Source: Pseudomonadota bacterium
GTDB taxonomy: Bacteria; Pseudomonadota; Gammaproteobacteria; Pseudomonadales; Cellvibrionaceae
Assembly: GCA_023416875.1 (NCBI GenBank)
Contig: JAEZGT010000252.1
Coordinates: 1 to 10,623, forward strand
Direction: 5' to 3'
Length of the DNA stretch: 10,623 nt
Part shown: positions 5,077 through 10,623 of the stretch, piece by piece
Position numbering within the stretch: position 1 is the first letter of the stretch
Layout: every line of letters begins with the position of its first letter
Program-made: the position numbers and the translations under genes
The notes under the pieces: model-generated
What the model saw: only the letters and a program-made list of their open reading frames with translations
What the model was told of the DNA's origin: nothing
The model's database searches: none

Positions 5077-6798
5077 ATGACAGTTACAAGAAAAAAGTTT
5101 TTCCAGGTCGCAGTTCTGCATGCAGCGTTGGCGTTTTCCGCTGCCGTTTCTGCTGGAACTGTGGTGGTTAAGCCGGGTACCTATGTCGGTAATTCCGAGT
5201 TCGGCAGCACCGTGGCGCGGTTAGGCAATTACACCGTTGTTGGAGCTTTTCAGGAAACCGTTGCAATCCCCGGAGAAGATATTCTCAATGGCGGATCGGA
5301 CGGGCAGGGAGTTGTTTATCTTTTCAATGGAACCAATACCAATCCTGAACGCCGTTACCAGTTTGCCGGCAACAATCATTTTTATAAAAGGGCAGGAGCC
5401 AAGGTAGCGCTGTCGAATAAATGGCTGGCCTTTGGAGCATCGGAAGCTGCGGGAAGCAATACCGATAAAAAGTCGACAGTTTATATCGTCGGCAAAGTCA
5501 ATTCCCAATGGCCACAATGTCCTACGCTCAACGGCATATTAACGTGCGATAGCTTGGTTAAGGCGAATGGCAGTGCTGGCAGCGAACCCATAATCAAAAT
5601 TGAATTTCCGGGATACGTTCACTCCGCCGATATAAGCTTGGCAATTTCAGATGACTATTTGGTCATGGCGGATCAGGCTACAAGTCAAGTTTTTATCTAC
5701 CGCTACGATGTCACGCAAGCCCGTTGGAACCAGGAATTTGCAACACCCGCAGAGACTTCTGGAAATCGCTTAGGGGCTAGTGTTGCGATAGATGGAGATC
5801 GTGTCGCCGTTTCCGCACCAGGTTTTGCGCTTACGAACGGCATCGTCTATGTCTATAAACGGAATGCTTCAGGCGTTTGGAATATATCCGGCGCCGCCGA
5901 CGGAAATGTATATGGACGTAACTTCGGTCATAAACTTGATATGCACAGCGGTAATTTGGTTATTGCGTCCGGCGATTCCAATGGTGAACACGGGTTAACG
6001 TTTTTCCGCATTAATGCCAATGGTGGGCTCTTCGGGCAATCCAGGATAGAGGTTGATCAAAACATCTATCAGCTCGCTGTGAACGGAGATACGGTTGCCT
6101 ATACCCGGAACGTTCTCGAGGAACCGTTGAATATTCTCAAGCGCAACACCACCACAAATGAGTGGGGCAAAACGACGGCACTTAATCGTTATCTTTATTT
6201 GAATCCACAGAACGGAAGTTTGGCGTATTCCGCGACGGATCCTATTGATCTCTCCGGAGACGATCTCGTGCTCGGTTGGCGAGCTTATAACAATAACGGC
6301 GGTGCGTTTATTCATGAGAAAGTCAGTCAAATTGACCCATGCAAATCAACCCGCAATTTGGTCAGCAATTGCTCGTTCGACAACAACAGCGGCAACGGCT
6401 GGCAATTCCTCAACCATATGGGCGCCTCTTCCTGGGCGGATTACACCGGTGGTCAGTTAAAAGCGACGATTTATTATGGCAGCTCAGTGCATTGGCATAT
6501 TCAGGCGCGCACGGCGGTTAATTTGAGCGAAGGTGGCGTTTATCAATTGCGTTTCCGCGCCAAGGCAGACAGTTATCGCAGCGTTACAGCCAATATCGGC
6601 CACAACGGTAATCAGGATAATAATTGGGTGAGCTACGGGCAGACCTCATTTAATGTCGGGCCGCAGTGGACAGAATATTCTTATGAATTCTACGGCGTGC
6701 CGTCGGATGCCAATGCGTTCCTGGATTTGAATTTGGGTAATGCCGGTACGGTCTCAGTTACTATTGACAGCGTAAGCCTGGTTTCTCTGGATATTTAA
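5077..6798 (+). CDS. Secreted FG-GAP-like beta-propeller protein with C-terminal CBM4/9-like domain
   Basis: A 573-residue protein starting with a Sec signal peptide (MTVTRKKFFQVAVLHAALAF..., likely cleaved near AVSA at 23-26), so periplasmic, surface or extracellular. Residues about 35-415 contain seven degenerate repeats of the type 'G-x-x-V-A-(I/L)-S-x-D-x-(L/V)-V-x-(G/S)-A', starting near 42, 107, 184, 232, 284, 329 and 387; the clearest are FGSTVARLGNYTVVGA and LGASVAIDGDRVAVSAP. This is the FG-GAP/integrin-alpha-like pattern and suggests a seven-bladed propeller. Residues about 427-573 (NLVSNCSFDNNSGNGW, then VYQLRFRAKA, ending VTIDSVSLVSL) look like a CBM4/9 jelly-roll; aromatic residues Trp442, Trp453 and Trp473 could stack on sugars. 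Cys pairs 148/157 and 422/432 could form disulphides. No catalytic domain is seen. Start supported by GAGGGA six bases before the ATG. It is a single-gene unit. Composition looks somewhat A/T-richer than its neighbours. Binding to glycan is inferred. Confidence 0.85.
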   Translation: MTVTRKKFFQVAVLHAALAFSAAVSAGTVVVKPGTYVGNSEFGSTVARLGNYTVVGAFQETVAIPGEDILNGGSDGQGVVYLFNGTNTNPERRYQFAGNNHFYKRAGAKVALSNKWLAFGASEAAGSNTDKKSTVYIVGKVNSQWPQCPTLNGILTCDSLVKANGSAGSEPIIKIEFPGYVHSADISLAISDDYLVMADQATSQVFIYRYDVTQARWNQEFATPAETSGNRLGASVAIDGDRVAVSAPGFALTNGIVYVYKRNASGVWNISGAADGNVYGRNFGHKLDMHSGNLVIASGDSNGEHGLTFFRINANGGLFGQSRIEVDQNIYQLAVNGDTVAYTRNVLEEPLNILKRNTTTNEWGKTTALNRYLYLNPQNGSLAYSATDPIDLSGDDLVLGWRAYNNNGGAFIHEKVSQIDPCKSTRNLVSNCSFDNNSGNGWQFLNHMGASSWADYTGGQLKATIYYGSSVHWHIQARTAVNLSEGGVYQLRFRAKADSYRSVTANIGHNGNQDNNWVSYGQTSFNVGPQWTEYSYEFYGVPSDANAFLDLNLGNAGTVSVTIDSVSLVSLDI

Positions 6799-6825
6799 AT
6801 ATCATTCGAAGTTCTCGCAGGTATA

Positions 6826-6851
6826 AAAAACCCGGCTTTCGCCGGGTTTTT
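6826..6851. terminator. Bidirectional intrinsic terminator
   Basis: An 11-bp perfect stem, AAAAACCCGGC pairing with GCCGGGTTTTT around a TTTC loop, lies between two convergent genes (stops at 6798 and 6877). T-runs follow the hairpin on both strands, so it can end transcripts from both sides. Confidence 0.93.
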
Positions 6852-6876
6852 CTTTTTCTGGTTGTCTTCCACGTAA

Positions 6877-9800
6877 TTAAATTTCCGCTTTCTTTGTACC
6901 CAGTTCCCGCTCCAGCTGCTGCTGTTTTTCCTGCGGCGAACCAGCGAAGCGCGCCAGCATTTGATAGGCGACGGGCACCACGAAAAGGGTGAAAATAGTG
7001 GCCACTATAACGCCAGCAAATAGTGTAACGCCGAGGACGGCGCGGGTTTCGGAACCGGCGCCGGAGGAAATAAACAGAGGTATAGCGCCCGCAAGGGTCG
7101 TAATACTGGTCATGATGATCGGGCGCAGGCGGATTTTTGAGGCTTCCACTATGGCCGCGTGCACATCGCGGCCTTCGTCGCGCAATTGATTGGCGAACTC
7201 GACAATTAAAATACCGTTCTTCGCCGCCAGTCCTATCAACATGATCAAGCCGATCTGGCTGTACAAATTCAAACTGTTGCCGGTGAGCCAAAGACCGAGC
7301 AAACCGCCCGCCATCGCCAAGGGCACGGTGAGGGTGATGATGAGTGGGCTGATATAACTTTCAAACTGCGCCGCCAATACCAAAAACATCACCAGAATAC
7401 CCAGGCCGAACATCATGATGCTGGCGTCCCCTGAATATTTAAAATCCCGCGAGCGACCTTTGTAATCGACCACCGCGTAATCCGGCAGGTTTTCGCGCAC
7501 CAATTGCTCCAGATAATTTAATGCGGTGCCCAAGGGCAGGTGATCTTCCAGATCGGCATTGATGGTAATGGCGCGAGTGCGATTGTAGCGGTTGAGGCTT
7601 TGCGCGCTTGCCTGCTCCTGGAATGTCACCAGATTGGCGAGGGGAATTAGGGCACCGGAGCGCTCGGAGCGCACATAGATATTGGTGAGATCCTGCGGGC
7701 TGCTCTGCATATCCCGGCGGCCTTCCACCAACACGTCATATTCCTCACCGTTTTCGATATAGGTTGTCACCCGGCGGGAGGCGAGCATGGATTCCAATGT
7801 GCGGCCAATATTTTGAACAGAGACGCCCAATTCCGCAGCGCGGTCGTAGTCGATTACCACACGCACCTGCGGATTGTTTTCCTTGTAATCGGAATCCAGC
7901 GCGAGAAAACCCGGATTGTTTTGATTGATTTTGCTGAACAGCAGGTCGCGCCATTCCGCCATTTCTTCATAAGTGCCGCCACCGATCACAAATTCCACCG
8001 GCTTGCCCATGCGTCCGCCGATGCCCTGGCGCATCACGGGAAACGCGGTGACGCCCGGCAAATCGGCGAGCTGACTGCGCACTTCTTCAATAATGGTCCA
8101 CGCAGAGCGACGCTCTTCCCAAGGGCTCAACACCGCGATGATCATGCCGCTGTTGAAGGAGGCGGTGCTGCCGAAGGTTCGCGGCGTGCGCACGAGCAGG
8201 CGTTGAATTTCACCGGCCTCCACAAAGGGCATCATGCGGCTTTCGATTTCATCCATGTATTCCTTCATGTAGGAATAGCTTGCGCCTTGCGGTCCATCGA
8301 TCATGACAAAGAAAGTTCCTCGGTCTTCTTTGGGCACGTACTCCGCGGGAATTTGCTTAAACAGCCAGTAGGAAAAAGCCATCAAGCCGACAAAAGCACC
8401 GACGATCCACAGCGGGCGCGCGAGGAAAAACCCCAGCCAGTTTTGATAGCGGCGGCTGAAGCTTTGGAAAAACCGGTCGATGCCGGCGACTATGCCGGTT
8501 TCCTTGGTATGGGGTTTGAGAAACATGGCCGCCATAACGGGAGATAAAGTGAGCGCGACCACGCTGGAGAAAAATACTGCGGCGCTCATGGTGAGGGCGA
8601 ATTCGGAAAACAGTCGGCCAACGTCGCCTTCCAGCATGGCAATGGGGGCAAATACCGCGATCAGCACGGCGGTGGTGGCGATGACGGCGAAGCCCACTTG
8701 GCGTGTGCCGCGATAAGCCGCCACTAGAGCGGATTCGCCATATTCATCCATGCGGCGATGGATGTTTTCCAGCACCACAATCGCATCGTCCACCACCAGT
8801 CCTATGGCGAGCACCAAGGCCAGCAGGGTGAGCAGGTTTACCGTAAACCCCATGATCAACAGGACAATAAAAGTGGCGATTACGGATATGGGTACCGTGA
8901 CTGCCGGCACGAGGGTGGCGCGGACACTGCCGAGAAACAGATAAATCACCAATATCACTAGGATGATGGCGATGGCCAAAGTCCAGTAGACCTCGTGGAT
9001 GGACTCCTCGATAAACACAGATGAGTCGAAACTCTGTTTGATTTCCATACCCTGGGGCAGGGTAGGGTTGATTCTCGCGGCGATCTCCTTGGCAGCGCGG
9101 GCGACATCGATGGTATTGGCGGTGGACTGTTTGGTGATGCCCAGACCCACCATCGGTTGGCCGTTGCCGCGGTAATCCAGGCGGTATTCCGTGGTGCCTT
9201 TGACCACCGTGGCGACATCGCCAAGGCGCACCAAGTGGCCATCCTTACCTCGTTTAAGCACCAGCTGGCTGAAGTTGTCAGGATCGACAAACACCCGGTC
9301 GAGGCGCACGCTGAGTTGCTGTTGGCGCGATTCAATGCTGCCCGCCGGCAGCTCCACGTTTTCCGCGCGCAGCGCCTGTTCGATATCGCCCACGGTGAGT
9401 TCGTGGGCAGCCAGTTGCACCCGATCTACCCAGATGCGCATAGCGTAACTCTGACCGCCGCCGATGCGAATCTGCGCCACCCCATTGATGACGGAAAACC
9501 GGTCAACCAGATAGCGTTCGGCGTAATCGGTGAGCTGCGGCGTGGTCATTTTCTCGCTGGTGAGATTCAGCCACATGATCACGTCTTCGTTGGCGTCGAC
9601 CTTGGCCACATCGGGCAGATTGGCTTCATCGGGCAGACTGTCGAGCACCCGCGATACCCGGTCGCGCACATCGTTGGCGGCGGCGTCTATGTCACGCGCC
9701 ACGTCGAATTCGATGGTGATTTCTGAGCGGCCGTCCTGGCTCGAGGACTGAACAAAACGGATACCTTCGATACCAGAGATCCGATCTTCGATGATTTCGG

Positions 9801-9990
9801 TGATGCGGGTTTCCACCACGCTGGCGGCTGCACCGGGGTAATCGGTGCGTATGGATACGACCGGCGCATCTATGTCCGGATATTCTCGCAGGGGCAGACG
9901 CTGAAACGCGAGCACGCCAAACGCGATCAGCAGGAGAGAAATAACTGAGGCGAATACCGGCCTCTTGATGCAGATGTCGGAAATAATCAT
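6877..9990 (-). CDS. RND efflux pump inner-membrane permease (HAE-1 family, AcrB/MexB-like)
   Basis: A full-length 1037-residue proton-driven exporter. It opens MIISDICIKRPVFASVISLL, the usual N-terminal helix start, then PDIDAPVVSIRTDYPGA (38-54). The first porter domain spans about 40-330, and the helix bundle contains GLVVDDAIVVLENI with the proton-relay pair Asp401/Asp402 (Asp407/408 in AcrB). The second porter domain is about 555-855, and IGLAAKNGILIVEFANQL carries Lys924 (Lys940 in AcrB). Length and conserved residues argue for an active pump. The short Lys/Gln/Glu-rich tail (1018-1037) is cytoplasmic. The ATG at 9990 overlaps the stop of the upstream fusion protein by four bases (ATGA), with AGGAA about eight bases ahead. 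Together they form the inner part of a tripartite pump; the outer-membrane factor is not in the window. Substrates cannot be told from sequence; the HAE-1 motifs exclude the metal-exporting (CusA) branch with reasonable confidence. Confidence 0.95.
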   Translation of the reverse strand: MIISDICIKRPVFASVISLLLIAFGVLAFQRLPLREYPDIDAPVVSIRTDYPGAAASVVETRITEIIEDRISGIEGIRFVQSSSQDGRSEITIEFDVARDIDAAANDVRDRVSRVLDSLPDEANLPDVAKVDANEDVIMWLNLTSEKMTTPQLTDYAERYLVDRFSVINGVAQIRIGGGQSYAMRIWVDRVQLAAHELTVGDIEQALRAENVELPAGSIESRQQQLSVRLDRVFVDPDNFSQLVLKRGKDGHLVRLGDVATVVKGTTEYRLDYRGNGQPMVGLGITKQSTANTIDVARAAKEIAARINPTLPQGMEIKQSFDSSVFIEESIHEVYWTLAIAIILVILVIYLFLGSVRATLVPAVTVPISVIATFIVLLIMGFTVNLLTLLALVLAIGLVVDDAIVVLENIHRRMDEYGESALVAAYRGTRQVGFAVIATTAVLIAVFAPIAMLEGDVGRLFSEFALTMSAAVFFSSVVALTLSPVMAAMFLKPHTKETGIVAGIDRFFQSFSRRYQNWLGFFLARPLWIVGAFVGLMAFSYWLFKQIPAEYVPKEDRGTFFVMIDGPQGASYSYMKEYMDEIESRMMPFVEAGEIQRLLVRTPRTFGSTASFNSGMIIAVLSPWEERRSAWTIIEEVRSQLADLPGVTAFPVMRQGIGGRMGKPVEFVIGGGTYEEMAEWRDLLFSKINQNNPGFLALDSDYKENNPQVRVVIDYDRAAELGVSVQNIGRTLESMLASRRVTTYIENGEEYDVLVEGRRDMQSSPQDLTNIYVRSERSGALIPLANLVTFQEQASAQSLNRYNRTRAITINADLEDHLPLGTALNYLEQLVRENLPDYAVVDYKGRSRDFKYSGDASIMMFGLGILVMFLVLAAQFESYISPLIITLTVPLAMAGGLLGLWLTGNSLNLYSQIGLIMLIGLAAKNGILIVEFANQLRDEGRDVHAAIVEASKIRLRPIIMTSITTLAGAIPLFISSGAGSETRAVLGVTLFAGVIVATIFTLFVVPVAYQMLARFAGSPQEKQQQLERELGTKKAEI

Positions 9991-10623
9991 GGCGTGTTCC
10001 TGACATCTTCAACGCGCGAAAGTAGGTCGGCCAAGCTTTCCGCGCCTTTCTGTTCCGCCATCAAACTCACCGGGAAACCATCGCGCAGGCGCAACACTCC
10101 GTGGGTGACTACTTGATCGCCTGGATGGAGGCCGCTGGTGATCACAATACTGCCGGGCCGGCGCGGCCCGGTTTTGACTTCATGTTTGGTAACCGTCAGC
10201 GGCTCGCTGTCGCGGTTGATGCGATAGACGAAGCTGCGGTAGCCCTCCTGCAACAGAGCCTCTTCCGGCAGCATCAAGCTCATGGTCTCGGCCATCTGCA
10301 GAGTCACCGTCATCAGCATGCCGGGGCGCAGAACGCGTTCAGGATTGTTGATCAGGGCGCGTACGGTAATCGAGCGGGTGATCGGGTCGATGCGTGAGTC
10401 GATTGCACTGATCTTGCCGGCGAATTCTCCGGCGCGTTCACGGGTCTTTGCGACTATGGTAAGGCCCGGCTGCACTGTGTTGAGAAATACGGCGGGAATG
10501 GAGATATCCAGCTTCATGATGCTGTCATCGTCCAGGGTGGTGAGTGGGGTGCCCGGGGTTACCAGGGTGCCGGCGCTGATATTGCGCAGGCCCACGACGC
10601 CGTCGAAGGGCGCAATGATAAGG
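9987..10623 (-). CDS. RND efflux membrane fusion protein (periplasmic adaptor), C-terminal part
   Basis: The frame is open to the right edge, so only the last 211 residues are seen and the signal peptide, hairpin and true start lie outside. The fragment begins LIIAPFDGVVGLRNIS, the second half of the lipoyl domain typical of adaptors of the AcrA/MexA type (HlyD-like family). It continues with AGTLVTPGTPLTTLDD, a beta-barrel region with ITRSITVRALI and LRPGMLMTVTLQ, and a membrane-proximal domain with LPEEALLQEGYRSFVY and ending near GDQVVTHGVLRLRDG. A short helical tail (LADLLSRVEDVRNTP) closes it. Internal GTG at 10595 is not the start, because the lipoyl motif continues upstream of it. It bridges the downstream pump to an outer-membrane channel; the four-base overlap indicates translational coupling and one operon. 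Confidence 0.93.
   Translation of the reverse strand, partial: LIIAPFDGVVGLRNISAGTLVTPGTPLTTLDDDSIMKLDISIPAVFLNTVQPGLTIVAKTRERAGEFAGKISAIDSRIDPITRSITVRALINNPERVLRPGMLMTVTLQMAETMSLMLPEEALLQEGYRSFVYRINRDSEPLTVTKHEVKTGPRRPGSIVITSGLHPGDQVVTHGVLRLRDGFPVSLMAEQKGAESLADLLSRVEDVRNTP

Noticed and set aside
6761..7291. 176-residue minus-strand open frame across the convergent junction
   Set aside because: It overlaps the ends of both the secreted-protein and pump genes and the bidirectional terminator, and is Arg-rich shadow sequence.
7813..8547. 244-residue plus-strand open frame
   Set aside because: Antisense to the RND pump gene; His/Ala/Arg-rich with no motif and explained by the codon bias of the true gene.
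1..10623. CRISPR array, tRNA/rRNA, insertion sequence, phage or toxin-antitoxin module
   Set aside because: No regularly spaced repeats, cloverleaf-like segments, transposase motifs or small paired toxin genes were found by reading both strands.

Overview
The window looks like a chromosomal segment of a gammaproteobacterium, most plausibly a polysaccharide-degrading marine or soil lineage such as the Cellvibrionaceae. This is an inference from three things: the enterobacterial/pseudomonad-like transporter set, a secreted protein ending in a carbohydrate-binding-like domain, and sigma-54/NtrC-style control of ammonium uptake. No rRNA, tRNA, CRISPR array, insertion sequence or phage gene was seen.

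Layout. The left part (1-4440) is all on the minus strand. Read in the direction of transcription it holds an Amt ammonium transporter (4440-3121), an unrecognised 220-residue protein (3083-2421), a PiT-family phosphate transporter (2307-763), and the N-terminal 219 residues of a PLP-dependent aminotransferase (659 to beyond the left edge). The amt gene is preceded by a well-formed nitrogen-control promoter: a -24/-12 sigma-54 element with exact GG-N10-GC spacing at 4549-4563, an IHF-like site at 4602-4614 and an NtrC-type dyad at 4682-4698. This places the true amt start at 4440. The pit gene has its own leader with a Pho-box-like direct repeat. The terminator after pit carries a perfect extended -10 (TGCTATAAT) in its loop, which probably starts transcription of the aminotransferase.

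The middle (4441-5076) is a 636-base gap with no convincing gene. It holds the amt regulatory region and two small inverted repeats. From 5077 to 6798 on the plus strand lies a secreted protein with seven degenerate FG-GAP-like repeats, suggesting a beta-propeller, followed by a CBM4/9-like jelly-roll. An 11-bp-stem bidirectional terminator (6826-6851) separates it from the convergent genes on its right.

The right part (6877-10623, minus strand) is an RND efflux operon: a membrane fusion protein, cut by the right edge, overlaps by 4 bases an HAE-1-type inner-membrane pump of 1037 residues. No outer-membrane factor is visible.

Functionally the left block joins nitrogen and phosphate acquisition, the middle gene is probably a cell-surface or extracellular glycan-binding protein, and the right block is drug or solute efflux. 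Nothing here amounts to a clear new multi-gene system. The most original items are the propeller/CBM protein, the unknown protein between amt and pit, and the regulatory arrangements around amt, pit and the aminotransferase.
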